64,000 nucleotides of DNA from NCBI GenBank assembly GCA_024743215.1, contig JANSWZ010000001.1:496001-560000 (forward strand), written 5' to 3'. The DNA comes from Alphaproteobacteria bacterium. GTDB taxonomy: Bacteria; Pseudomonadota; Alphaproteobacteria; Rhizobiales; GCA-2746425. Under the pieces are notes generated by a model. It saw nothing but the letters and a program-made list of their open reading frames with translations. It had not been told where the DNA came from and did not search any database. A program made the position numbers and the translations under genes. Of the stretch, positions 56,215-64,000 are shown one piece after another (positions within the stretch are counted from its first letter, which is position 1; every line of letters starts with the position of its first letter).

Positions 56215-56423
56215 TCCACATTTGACCTTCCCATGATTAAGCCTGACGCTTGAAATAGTCCCAATATCCGTTTAACTTTCAGGCATAGGCTCAGCTCGCG
56301 CCTCCCCCCTCCATTTGGGAAAGCATTATTCATGTAGAGTTGCCATACTGCTGATTTAACCGACTGTTCGAGCGTTCACATAAGGAGGGATTGTGATGTT
56401 TGCTCGATATCAGGAGGTTTGAC

Positions 56424-57131
56424 ATGAAATTATCTGCTCCCATTTATCGACTAAAGCGTGAAGCGAAATTGCTGTCACGAAAGAACAAGATTCCGCTGCA
56501 TGCAGCGTTGGATCGATTGGCAGCAAGTGAAGGCTTTGAAAGCTGGAGTTTGTTGGCCAGCAGCGCAGGATTTAGATCCCCTACACAACGCATATTGGAC
56601 GAACTCATACCAGGCGAGATGTTGCTGCTTGGTGCGCGTCCCGGCCACGGCAAGACGTTGATGGCACTTGAAATGATGGTCGACACTGTAAAGATGGGTG
56701 GACAATGCTTTTTCTACAGTCTGGACTATACCGAACCCCAGATCATGAACCACATTGTGGCACTGGGGGCAGACCCAGAATTGTTCAAAGGTGCCATAGA
56801 TACGACCGATGCAATCAGCGCTGATTATATAGTGCAGAAAATGGAGGTCGTTCCGGCTGGCACGCTGATTGTCATAGATTACCTTCAGCTTTTGGATCAG
56901 GATCGCTCCAAGCCGGACGTTGCCGTGCAGGTCTCACAACTACAGGCATTTGCCCAGATGACGGGTGTTATCATCATCTTCATTTCGCAGATAGACCGTG
57001 TCTTCGATGCGTCTGCCAAGACACTTCCTGATATGACGGATGTGCGCATGCCAAATCCGCTTAACCTTGATCTGTTTGACAAGACTTGTTTTGTGCATGA
57101 TGGCGCAATTCAGTTTGATAAGGCGAGTTGA
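56424..57131 (+). CDS. Stand-alone DnaB C-terminal-like ATPase
   Basis: A 235-residue P-loop protein of the RecA/DnaB (helicase superfamily 4) type. Walker A is GARPGHGKT, Walker B is TLIVIDYLQLLDQDR (as in DnaB), and the sensor region is IIIFISQIDR. The DnaB N-terminal domain is absent; in its place residues 1-45 hold PIYRLKREAKLLSRKNKIPL followed by HAALDRLAASEGFESW, a short helical region of unknown role. AGGAGG lies 6 bases before the ATG at 56424. It is a single gene between MarR and mazG. A role in DNA handling is likely; helicase activity is unproven. Confidence 0.75.
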   Translation: MKLSAPIYRLKREAKLLSRKNKIPLHAALDRLAASEGFESWSLLASSAGFRSPTQRILDELIPGEMLLLGARPGHGKTLMALEMMVDTVKMGGQCFFYSLDYTEPQIMNHIVALGADPELFKGAIDTTDAISADYIVQKMEVVPAGTLIVIDYLQLLDQDRSKPDVAVQVSQLQAFAQMTGVIIIFISQIDRVFDASAKTLPDMTDVRMPNPLNLDLFDKTCFVHDGAIQFDKAS

Positions 57132-57271
57132 ACTGACCGGTTGGAGCCGTTCAACCACTCATCGGCTTTCGTTCGGTCTTTGACAGTTTCGGCGGCTGCA
57201 AACCCACTTCGCTTCAAGTATCATGGCCTTGTACGAGTCGGTTTGTAGCCCCCTGAAAAGGATCTGATAGA

Positions 57272-58102
57272 ATGGAAGCATCACGTGATATCTCACGGCT
57301 GATCGAGATCATGGCGCGTCTCAGGGACCCGGAGACCGGTTGCCCCTGGGACGTGGAACAGGATTTATCCTCTATCGCGCCATACACGATTGAAGAAGCT
57401 TATGAAGTGGCGGATGCCATAGAGCGCGATGATATGGTCGACTTGAAAGAGGAGCTTGGTGACCTGCTGCTTCAGCCGGTCTACCACGCGCAATTAGCCG
57501 CAGAAGCTGGACACTTCGACTTTGATGATGTGGTTTTGGGCATTACGCAAAAATTGTTGCGACGTCATCCTCATGTCTTTGGTGATGAAGATGCCCGCAA
57601 AGCAAAATCTGCCAAACATGTCTGGGAACGGATCAAAGCTGAGGAAGCGGCTGAAAAAGCTGCTGCACGAAAGGCTCTGGGTCAAGAGATGAAATCAGCA
57701 AGCATGCTGGACAATGTGCCGGGGGTTCTTCCTGCACTGACACGCGCTGAAAAGCTTCAGACAAAGGCCGCCAAGGTTGGCTTTGACTGGCCGGATTTGC
57801 AGCCGGTCATGGACAAGATTGAGGAAGAATGGAGCGAACTGGGCGCGGAAATTGAAAACCGGAACACAGACAATTCAGCGAAAGTTGCAGAGGAGTTTGG
57901 CGATTTCCTGTTTTCGGTGGTGAATCTCGGCCGTCACCTTGGCATTGATCCCGAGCATGCGCTGCGGCAAACAAATGCCAAATTTGTCAGGCGTTTTCAA
58001 CATATTGAGGAAACATTGAGCGCTGAAAAGCGGGATATTGATTCAGCCTCTTTGGAAGAAATGGAAACGATTTGGCAAAGTGCAAAAGGCGTGGTCGGCT
58101 GA
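57272..58102 (+). CDS. mazG: Nucleoside triphosphate pyrophosphohydrolase MazG
   Basis: A 276-residue all-alpha NTP pyrophosphatase that removes (d)NTPs to limit misincorporation and tune the stringent response. Two MazG modules are visible: PWDVEQDLSSIAPYTIEEAY with VDLKEELGDLLLQPVYHAQL, and KVGFDWPDLQPVMDKIEEEW with AEEFGDFLFSVVNLGRHLG. The metal ligands Glu and Asp are kept in the first module. AAAAGGA lies about 10 bases before the ATG. In relatives it is often near hflX; here hflX is about 5.5 kb away. Confidence 0.94.
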   Translation: MEASRDISRLIEIMARLRDPETGCPWDVEQDLSSIAPYTIEEAYEVADAIERDDMVDLKEELGDLLLQPVYHAQLAAEAGHFDFDDVVLGITQKLLRRHPHVFGDEDARKAKSAKHVWERIKAEEAAEKAAARKALGQEMKSASMLDNVPGVLPALTRAEKLQTKAAKVGFDWPDLQPVMDKIEEEWSELGAEIENRNTDNSAKVAEEFGDFLFSVVNLGRHLGIDPEHALRQTNAKFVRRFQHIEETLSAEKRDIDSASLEEMETIWQSAKGVVG

Positions 58103-58126
58103 GTTTCCGTCTTTAGCCAAAGCTGA

Positions 58127-58876
58127 TCACGGTTTTCGCCATTCCATCATCATCGTGAATGGCGTTTGATAGTACCGTTTTACGAGACCCTCTGGACCGC
58201 CTGAAGGCTGGGGCTCATCGAAATATGTGAGTGTAAGACCAGCATTGAGAAGCGCCGACATGTAGGTGCTTAGAGGGCGATGCCAATTGCGTATTCGCAA
58301 ACCATCCCATTCACACCAGTTGCCCTTTTCCTCTAGATAGGTCCCGAGAGGATAATGATCGCTGCCATCGTTATCTTTGACCCAACCAGTCGTGCCATTT
58401 GATGTGAAAAAACTTGCCAGGTTCGCAATCAGAATTGTGCCTCCGGGTCTGATAACCCGCTCGGCTTCCTGGATTGCAGTACCCATATCGGCAATATCGA
58501 TGAGACTGAGGTAGAAAACGGCGAGATCGAACTGCGCATCTTCAAACGGCAATGCCTCAGCAAAGCCGGCCAGGTAATGTCCATCAGGATCGATTTTCTG
58601 AGCGTGCTGGATGAAGGGCTCAACCGGATCAATGCCAGTCGCTTTAAGAGGAAGTTCTTTGGCCAGTCGACAGAATCGCCCGTCGCCGCAGCCGATATCC
58701 AGCATTGTATTTGCTTGCGATAGTCTTGCGCGCTCAAGCATTGGGCGATCAAGGACGAACTCCCGAGCGAAATCACCAGCCTCTGGCATTCGACTTAACC
58801 AAGCCTGTGATGAACTGAGCCAACCATTCTCGTCAGGATCGCGTGACACCATTTCAACTATGTCTTCCATGTTCAT
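58127..58876 (-). CDS. SAM-dependent methyltransferase
   Basis: A protein of about 249 residues (start at 58876, or 58936 for 269). The SAM motif is MLDIGCGDGRFCRLAKELPL, the acidic strand ATGIDPVEPFIQHAQ, then FDLAVFYLSLIDIADMGTAI and EAERVIRPGGTILIANLAS. This is the class I fold of the UbiE/COQ5-like group; the substrate is unknown. It is convergent with mazG (24-base gap) and downstream of the LytTR gene on the same strand. Confidence 0.85.
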   Translation of the reverse strand: MNMEDIVEMVSRDPDENGWLSSSQAWLSRMPEAGDFAREFVLDRPMLERARLSQANTMLDIGCGDGRFCRLAKELPLKATGIDPVEPFIQHAQKIDPDGHYLAGFAEALPFEDAQFDLAVFYLSLIDIADMGTAIQEAERVIRPGGTILIANLASFFTSNGTTGWVKDNDGSDHYPLGTYLEEKGNWCEWDGLRIRNWHRPLSTYMSALLNAGLTLTYFDEPQPSGGPEGLVKRYYQTPFTMMMEWRKP

Positions 58877-58969
58877 AAACGAAGGTTTTGTAACGGTCTT
58901 TCGCAAAGTGATTGCGAATGACCAAGTCGAGCCCACTTACGACGCTTAAGCACAATAGAAAAGCCAAAA

Positions 58970-59803
58970 TTATTTCTGAGTCCGAAGTGTGGAGTATTTG
59001 CGCCTGCTGACTGGTATCTGATCACCGTTTGAGAGTTGGCACTGGTATGCACTGCCGCTCGGTTCAAGTTTCGCAATATGCCGAAATCGAACCCAGTGAG
59101 ATCGATGGCACTGCGCTCCCCGAAATTTCGCAAGTGATTCCAGAGCGTTCTCAAACGAAAGTTTTAGAGTTGCTTCGCCGTTCCCAAATACGAATTTTAC
59201 ATAATGATCCTGAGCTTCTGCCCTTATGATATCGTTTCCAAGTCGGTCAGGTATTCCATCAATAAAGTCACGAATTTCAGGTTCCGGTTTCATTTTGTCC
59301 AGAAGTTCGTTTCGGTTGGCCCGTGCCAATTCGGCAACGCGATGAATAACAACAGCCAGAACAACGGCCATGCCCAGTGATGGCGGCGCGATTGCAATCG
59401 TTTCTTCCAGATAACTATTCCAAACGCCATTCTCGACTATTGACTGCTCGACTGCTGCGTCGAAATGGAAGTCAATGTACAATGAAAATGGTGCCAAAAT
59501 TAACGGGAAGATGATCACTGCCAGTGTCAACGCCAAAGAACTTCGCAGATTCGCTAAAACGAAAAGACTGGTCGCCCCCGCCAGGAGAACTGCCCCGAAA
59601 GCAAAGTGTAGAATCCAGACCAGAATGCGTGAAAGAAATGGCAGGTCAGCGGTCGATGTCGGATCAAAACACGCTACTAAGACACCGCCCGCACAGGCAG
59701 CGGCAATAAGGCTGTAAATGATTCCTAACAGCGATGGAGGCCGCTTACCCAATAACTCCTCAGCGACAGACAGCGCAGCCTGTTCAATTCGTTGAAATTG
59801 CAT
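58970..59803 (-). CDS. Membrane-bound LytTR-family regulator
   Basis: A 277-residue protein. Residues about 25-180 hold four membrane helices (LLGIIYSLIAAACAGGVLVA; LALTLAVIIFPLILAPFSLY). The C-terminal LytTR DNA-binding domain (about 185-277) contains IIRAEAQDHYVKFVFGNGEA and CHRSHWVRFRHIAKLEPSGS. No receiver or histidine-kinase domain is present, so it may bind DNA while anchored in the membrane. It is divergent from a membrane peptide and a four-helix protein, its likely targets. Confidence 0.9.
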   Translation of the reverse strand: MQFQRIEQAALSVAEELLGKRPPSLLGIIYSLIAAACAGGVLVACFDPTSTADLPFLSRILVWILHFAFGAVLLAGATSLFVLANLRSSLALTLAVIIFPLILAPFSLYIDFHFDAAVEQSIVENGVWNSYLEETIAIAPPSLGMAVVLAVVIHRVAELARANRNELLDKMKPEPEIRDFIDGIPDRLGNDIIRAEAQDHYVKFVFGNGEATLKLSFENALESLAKFRGAQCHRSHWVRFRHIAKLEPSGSAYQCQLSNGDQIPVSRRKYSTLRTQK

Positions 59804-59878
59804 CCTTGTTCAAACCTCTTCCACAACAAAAATCCGCAAAGAGACAAATCAATCGGTTCAACAATCATCTCGCTGCTA

Positions 59879-59945
59879 CGCGAGCGGTTGGATTGCTACC
59901 GCTCGCGATCTGTTTGAATTATTTCACGAACTAAATCTACCGCTC
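59879..59945. promoter_or_regulatory. Inverted and direct repeats in the LytTR divergent region
   Basis: CGCGAGCGGT (59879-59888) and ACCGCTCGCG (59898-59907) are perfect reverse complements with a 9-base spacer. CTACCGCTC occurs at 59896-59904 and again at 59937-59945, 41 bases apart. They lie between the LytTR start (59803) and the membrane-peptide start (60020) and may be regulator sites or a 5'-UTR hairpin. Confidence 0.6.
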
Positions 59946-60019
59946 ATTCATCCTCAATTGTAGCTCGGGAAATGCGGGATCATAAACAGCTTTCATTCAT
60001 TTGAACCAAAAGGATCTAC

Positions 60020-60199
60020 ATGATGAAACTTGTCATAAAACAAAATTCGCAAAAATTGCTTTCTATGATTTTTGCAACCGCAATGGCTGCTGTTCATGTC
60101 TTGACCATTGGGGTCGTGAACACTGCGGCGTGGCGACTTGCGAAAGCTGCGCCACGGAAAGCCCCTTCAGTAACCTGCACCTTAACTAATCAAAACTGA
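60020..60199 (+). CDS. 59-residue membrane or exported peptide
   Basis: A short gene beginning MMKLVIKQNSQKLLSMIFAT, with a hydrophobic segment (about 13-38, continuing AMAAVHVLTIGVVNTAAWRL) and a basic tail with one Cys. AAAAGGA lies a few bases before the ATG. It ends 12 bases before the next membrane-protein gene, so they are probably cotranscribed. No family is recognised. The hydrophobic segment could be a signal peptide or a membrane helix. Another frame over the same bases (60001-60189) has no signal-like sequence and is less likely. Confidence 0.6.
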   Translation: MMKLVIKQNSQKLLSMIFATAMAAVHVLTIGVVNTAAWRLAKAAPRKAPSVTCTLTNQN

Positions 60200-60211
60200 A
60201 GGATTGTTGTT

Positions 60212-60589
60212 ATGTTATATGCAAAAATTGGCGCAACAGCCTACGCTCTCTGGTCTATTCTTCATATCATACTCGGTGTCATCCGGCTCGCCGATAGAGC
60301 TGCCGATGGCGCTCTGGCAGAAGCAACTGGACGGTTGGCGCAAGGCCACTGGACGTTGTTCTACATCGGAGTGTTCGGTCTGATCGCGTCCTATTATAAC
60401 TGGAAGAACAACCCTATCGCATATTGGGTGGCAGCCTTTATCATCTCTGCAGAAGATATAGGGTTTATTCTCTTCCCAGTTATCTATGGCGGTACTCCAT
60501 TCCCAGCGTCTGTTATCGGCCCAGGCCTTTGGCTTGCCGGTTTGGTGTTTACAACGCTTGCTTACAATCAAAGCCGCAGTCATGCGTAA
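60212..60589 (+). CDS. Four-helix membrane protein
   Basis: A 125-residue membrane protein with four predicted helices: ATAYALWSILHIILGVI, FYIGVFGLIASYYNW, AYWVAAFIISAEDIGFILFP and GPGLWLAGLVFTTLAY. Its ATG follows GAAGGA. The family is not firmly recognised; the layout resembles small uncharacterised membrane proteins of Proteobacteria. It follows the 59-residue peptide gene and precedes the CocE-type hydrolase by 136 bases, all divergent from LytTR. Confidence 0.75.
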   Translation: MLYAKIGATAYALWSILHIILGVIRLADRAADGALAEATGRLAQGHWTLFYIGVFGLIASYYNWKNNPIAYWVAAFIISAEDIGFILFPVIYGGTPFPASVIGPGLWLAGLVFTTLAYNQSRSHA

Positions 60590-60725
60590 CAGCATGATTT
60601 CTTTTCTGTTCGTTCGTTGGGTTTTTCTTACTCCGCGAACGAACTGCAAGCAATCCTGACGACTGCCGAGGGCTCTCTAGAGAGATCAAATGAGGCCTCC
60701 GGCATCTTATTACAATAGGAAAATC

Positions 60726-62558
60726 ATGAAAAAGTCTATTATAAGTGTTTTCGTGATCGTTGTTTCTGCGGCGATAGCAGGTTTCGTATACCTTCCCAGT
60801 CTGTTTGAGGCCAAGTATGAAGGGCCGACAATCACGGTAGCGGATGGAATACAACTGGTTACGTTCGTGCGTTTGCCTGAAGGTGACGGCCCATTTCCTG
60901 CATTGATTGTCCGATCTCCCTATGAACTGCCTCATACGCCTTTGGCGGGTTTGCGTGGCCTTGATTTTACAAATATCGAGAACAAGGATTTGGGGCGCGT
61001 TGGATGGCCTGAGGTAACCGAAGCTGGATATGCTCTGGTTATCCAACACACAAGAGGACGGATCGGTTCTGAGGGTGTCGCCCTTGATTTTAATGAAAGA
61101 GCAGACGCATTGGAACTTATAGAGTGGGTAAAGGAACAGCCTTGGAGTAATGGGAAAATCGGCACTACAGGCGACTCCATCGAGGCAATTATGGCCATGA
61201 TGATGAATTCTGAAGCGCCTGACCTTGTCGATGCATCCTTTGCCCAGATTGGAACACCCAATCTTATTAACGAAGCGATTCTGGGGCCAGGTGGAGCGCT
61301 TAAGCTTGAAACATTCTTGCCTTGGGCAGCCGAGCAAGTCCTGACGGCCGATGACCATCACTATAAAGAATTGGGTTTTGGGCCCATCAAGCGCAGAACA
61401 GCAAGAATCCAAATGGGGTTTACGCTCCAACAGGTTTTGTCCGGTCTGGAAAACCCACACGATGTGGAGGCATGGAAACATTTGCCCTTGATCGATTATC
61501 CCTATTTCGCGAATGCATTACCAGCTTGGAATGAGATATTGGAGGCACAGCCCCACAGCGAAATCGCCAAGCGTTTTGATTCCTCAGTTACGGACGTTCC
61601 CAGCTTTTATGTAGCTGCATGGTTTGATGTGTTCGCTCCGTCTCAGATTAGTTCATTTGAACGCGCCGAAGCAAGAAATGCAGAGCAACGGCTGCTAATA
61701 CTCAATGGAACCCATTTTTCGCCGGAAGATCCTGGGGCCTGGCCGATTCAGCCTATGTTGCCATGGTTCGATTATCATCTGAAAGGCGAAACTTCAGCAC
61801 TCATGGATCTACCTCGTGTGATTTTTCCAATCGCGAATGGCGACAATGAATGGTACGGGGCAAAGACATGGCCCCCTGCACCGGCATTGGTTGTTCAATG
61901 GCATTTGTCCAAGTCCGGTGGTGTTTCAAACTCCAGTGACATCCAAGCCGGTAAACGCGGCTACGCATATGATCCAGAAAACCCGGTTCCGACCATTGGT
62001 GGCAGGAATCTGATGATTTCTCATGGAGCTTTGGATCAGGGATCAGTGCGAGAAGGCCAACGTGCAGACGTGTTGTCTTACGACAGTGTTCCGCTAGAGG
62101 ACGACGTCGTTGTTATGGGACATATATATGGAAAGGTATCAGTCAGTTCAGATGCGCCTGATACAGACTTCACCGTCAAGATCATGGATATCAGTCCTGA
62201 TGGAACAGCTACTTTGGTTACAGAGGGTATCCAAAGAGCGCGGTTCAGGGAAGGTCTAGACAAACAGGTTTTTATGAAACCTGGCGAAGTATATCAATTG
62301 AGTGTTGATCTGGGGCATATTGCCTGGCGGTTTAAACCGGGTCACCGCATCGCCGTCGATATATCTTCCAGTAACTTTCCTCAATGGGACAGAAACCTAA
62401 ATACCGATCAGCCATTATATTCCAGCACCGATATGAAAACAGCGAATAATATTGTTCATCACGGCGGGAAATTTGCTTCATTTATCGAGTTGCCCATCGT
62501 ATCTGACCTAGGACAACTAGAACGACTTCCGGACTTTAGAACATCGGTGAGTGATTAG
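60726..62558 (+). CDS. CocE/NonD-family hydrolase
   Basis: A 610-residue alpha/beta hydrolase of the X-Pro dipeptidyl-peptidase S15/CocE family. The ATG at 60726 gives an N-terminal anchor or signal, MKKSIISVFVIVVSAAIAG. The nucleophile region is GTTGDSIEAIMAMMM, where most relatives have GxSYGG, so the tyrosine and second glycine are changed. The acid lies in AAWFDVFAPSQ and the histidine in NGTHFSPEDPGAW. The C-terminal beta-jelly-roll domain has VSVSSDAPDTDFTVKIMDIS and PGHRIAVDISSSNFPQWDRN. It probably hydrolyses an ester or peptide outside the inner membrane. Confidence 0.85.
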   Translation: MKKSIISVFVIVVSAAIAGFVYLPSLFEAKYEGPTITVADGIQLVTFVRLPEGDGPFPALIVRSPYELPHTPLAGLRGLDFTNIENKDLGRVGWPEVTEAGYALVIQHTRGRIGSEGVALDFNERADALELIEWVKEQPWSNGKIGTTGDSIEAIMAMMMNSEAPDLVDASFAQIGTPNLINEAILGPGGALKLETFLPWAAEQVLTADDHHYKELGFGPIKRRTARIQMGFTLQQVLSGLENPHDVEAWKHLPLIDYPYFANALPAWNEILEAQPHSEIAKRFDSSVTDVPSFYVAAWFDVFAPSQISSFERAEARNAEQRLLILNGTHFSPEDPGAWPIQPMLPWFDYHLKGETSALMDLPRVIFPIANGDNEWYGAKTWPPAPALVVQWHLSKSGGVSNSSDIQAGKRGYAYDPENPVPTIGGRNLMISHGALDQGSVREGQRADVLSYDSVPLEDDVVVMGHIYGKVSVSSDAPDTDFTVKIMDISPDGTATLVTEGIQRARFREGLDKQVFMKPGEVYQLSVDLGHIAWRFKPGHRIAVDISSSNFPQWDRNLNTDQPLYSSTDMKTANNIVHHGGKFASFIELPIVSDLGQLERLPDFRTSVSD

Positions 62559-62852
62559 TTAGGAACGAAGTAAACTATGAGAACATCATTAAATTTATAA
62601 AACTCTGCAGCACAGCATTGCAGCCGTTCGTTTGGCTATCGCAAAAGGATGGTAGTTGCACCACATATACTGCCACACTTCCAAATCCATGCAGTCTCTC
62701 CATTGGAAAGTAAGTTTCTACTTGCCACTCATTCTCACAAAATATGGCTTTTGCAATGCCGGTCCGCAAGATTCATTTGTGGAACAACCAACTTCATGTC
62801 CGCCGGCACATGAGACCGGACCTGGAACGCCGCAAACGCTTGCTTGTGGCTC

Positions 62853-63482
62853 TCATCGTTCCTGCAGAGCTATTCGTATACCCAATGCGCAATAGATGCT
62901 TCCAACGATCTTACCCTGCCATTTCAAAACTTTGGGATTGCGTCGCAGAAAGTTTCCGAGGCTGCCTGCACTGACCGCAAAAACGACTGTGCTGAAAAGG
63001 CCTATGAATGCGAACAGCACACCCAGAATACTCAACTGAAAAATTACTGCCCCATTCTCGGGTTTTACAAACTGCGGCAGGAAGGCCAGAAAGAACAGGG
63101 CTGTTTTGGGGTTCAGCAACTCCGCCAGAACAGCCTGTCTAAAGGCCTGTGGTGCGGTTATGGGAAGTTGCCCTTTTCCACCGAGGGATGTTGGAGACTT
63201 TTCGATTATCGCCTTGATTCCAAGGTAAACGAGATACGCAGCCCCCAAATATTTGATGATGCTAAAAAGAACCGCAGACGTTGCGATTATGGCCGAAACC
63301 CCAACTATTGCTAGAAGTGTATGAACGATGTCGCCGACGGTAATGCCTGCGACTGTTGCAATGCCCACTCTTGTCCCGGAAGTTGTCGCGCGGGCTACAG
63401 TCAAAAGTGTCGCGGGACCGGGAATAAATACGAAACCAAGCACGATGGCGACGTAGGTGATGAGTGTTGGTTGGTCTATCAA
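62853..63482 (-). CDS. LysE/RhtB-family amino-acid exporter
   Basis: A 209-residue membrane protein with six predicted helices. The family motif PGPATLLTVARATTSGTRVG lies at the N-terminus, followed by GDIVHTLLAIVGVSAII and YLGAAYLVYLGIKAIIE, and LLNPKTALFFLAFLPQFV. It starts with TTG at 63482; no ATG is in frame upstream. The substrate, probably an amino acid or related compound, is unknown. The 294 bases between the CocE stop and this gene hold nothing recognisable. Confidence 0.92.
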   Translation of the reverse strand: MIDQPTLITYVAIVLGFVFIPGPATLLTVARATTSGTRVGIATVAGITVGDIVHTLLAIVGVSAIIATSAVLFSIIKYLGAAYLVYLGIKAIIEKSPTSLGGKGQLPITAPQAFRQAVLAELLNPKTALFFLAFLPQFVKPENGAVIFQLSILGVLFAFIGLFSTVVFAVSAGSLGNFLRRNPKVLKWQGKIVGSIYCALGIRIALQER

Positions 63483-63600
63483 AATTCTTACCTGTTTTCA
63501 GACGTGGAATACCGCAAAACCATCGTTACGCTCTCTGCAGGAATTCACCCCGACACAGCAATGTATTTGATTGAAATGGATGCGGTTTAGTCCTGTCGTG

Positions 63601-64000
63601 TCATGCAGCAGTGCTGGTGATATCTTCCGGGTCGGTTTTCACAAAACGGCCAAATTTATTGCGGAATTCCGGACCGTTTTTGGGATCCACTCGAACTGTC
63701 AGAAGGACTGAACCATCCGTCTCGTTTGCAAGGCGGTTCAGAACCTCTGCATGTTCGTAAAGCCAATAGAGCCTGCCGAGTTCTTCTGTTGGCAGATGAA
63801 CCGACAGAACTGTGCGCTTCTCCGATATTTTCCGTTCGATATGGTCAATCAGTGCGGCAATACCCTTGCCTGTCTGCGCAGATACCGGGAAGCCGGTGTC
63901 ATCACCGGTGAAGTTGGGGCCAGTTTCTCTACGTGGATCGCCTTCTGGTAAGAGGTCAATCTTGTTCCAGACCTCCAGAACGCGGCTGGAATCCCCCGGA
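63601..64000 (-). CDS. hflX: GTPase HflX, C-terminal part
   Basis: The frame runs out of the right edge; about 133 C-terminal residues are visible. They include the G4 motif VLEVWNKIDLLPEGDPR and the G5-like region FPVSAQTGKGIAALIDHIER, then SVHLPTEELGRLYWLYEHAE, typical of HflX. HflX is a ribosome-associated GTPase that splits stalled ribosomes under stress. In Rhizobiales it usually follows hfq, which would lie beyond the window. The C-terminus ends DPEDITSTAA. Confidence 0.9.
   Translation of the reverse strand, partial: PGDSSRVLEVWNKIDLLPEGDPRRETGPNFTGDDTGFPVSAQTGKGIAALIDHIERKISEKRTVLSVHLPTEELGRLYWLYEHAEVLNRLANETDGSVLLTVRVDPKNGPEFRNKFGRFVKTDPEDITSTAA

Noticed and set aside
60549-61481. 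310-codon minus-strand frame over the CocE-type gene
   Set aside because: Overlaps two well-supported plus-strand genes and has no domain or membrane pattern.

Overview
The window looks like chromosome of an alphaproteobacterium of the order Rhizobiales (Hyphomicrobiales), probably a marine or moderate-GC lineage. The reasons are the conserved run dgt-argS-SPOR protein-nagZ-scpA-scpB-...-tatABC-serS-surE-pcm-nlpD-like-(DUF815)-yajC-secD-secF-Mth938 protein-squalene/phytoene synthase-family protein, the block holB-metG-tatD-MBL, a 51-residue DUF1127 protein, and an SOS box of the alphaproteobacterial type (GAAC-N7-GAAC). The genus cannot be fixed from the sequence alone. No tRNA, rRNA, CRISPR array, insertion sequence or prophage was seen.

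Layout. 1-20.8 kb is a dense, mostly plus-strand housekeeping block: dNTP hydrolysis (dgt, truncated by the window edge), tRNA charging (argS, serS), peptidoglycan recycling and septal proteins (SPOR protein, nagZ, a degenerate LytM/LysM lipoprotein), chromosome condensation (scpAB), the Tat translocase (tatABC), repair of aged protein and nucleotides (surE, pcm) and the Sec accessory complex (yajC-secD-secF). 20.8-30.8 kb carries trmFO, a lipoprotein of unknown role, a secreted phytase-like beta-propeller protein, DUF1127, the divergent uvrA/ssb pair with a LexA box between them, and marC. 31-38.2 kb carries gyrA, holB, metG, tatD and a metallo-beta-lactamase-fold hydrolase.

38.2-64 kb is accessory in character. 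38.7-42.2 kb holds single genes with no clear joint pathway (an R2K-type ATP-grasp protein, GNAT, alpha/beta hydrolase, GFA protein, DJ-1/PfpI protein, a LuxR-type HTH remnant). 42.4-50.8 kb is a divergent catabolic locus. The leftward operon is beta-hydroxyacid dehydrogenase, TRAP dctP, dctM, dctQ and NIPSNAP. The rightward genes are a FadR-type GntR regulator, a YdjC/ChbG deacetylase, an SDR and a GMC oxidoreductase. A perfect 8+1+8 palindrome matching the FadR-family consensus lies in the shared promoter region. The probable job is uptake and oxidation of an organic acid or modified sugar acid whose identity is not readable from sequence.

51-57 kb holds rsgA, a secreted protein of unknown role, an MmyB-type XRE regulator divergent from a small membrane protein with a 15-bp palindrome between them, and an EamA exporter divergent from a MarR regulator with two tandem MarR-type palindromes. 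It also holds a stand-alone DnaB-C-like ATPase. From mazG (57.3 kb) to hflX (63.6 kb, truncated) there is an accessory segment. It contains a methyltransferase, a membrane-anchored LytTR regulator divergent from a 59-residue membrane peptide, a four-helix membrane protein and a CocE-type hydrolase, and then a LysE exporter.

The best candidates for something undescribed are the GntR/TRAP/GMC catabolic locus, the LytTR-membrane peptide-membrane protein-hydrolase unit, and the lone R2K ATP-grasp gene.
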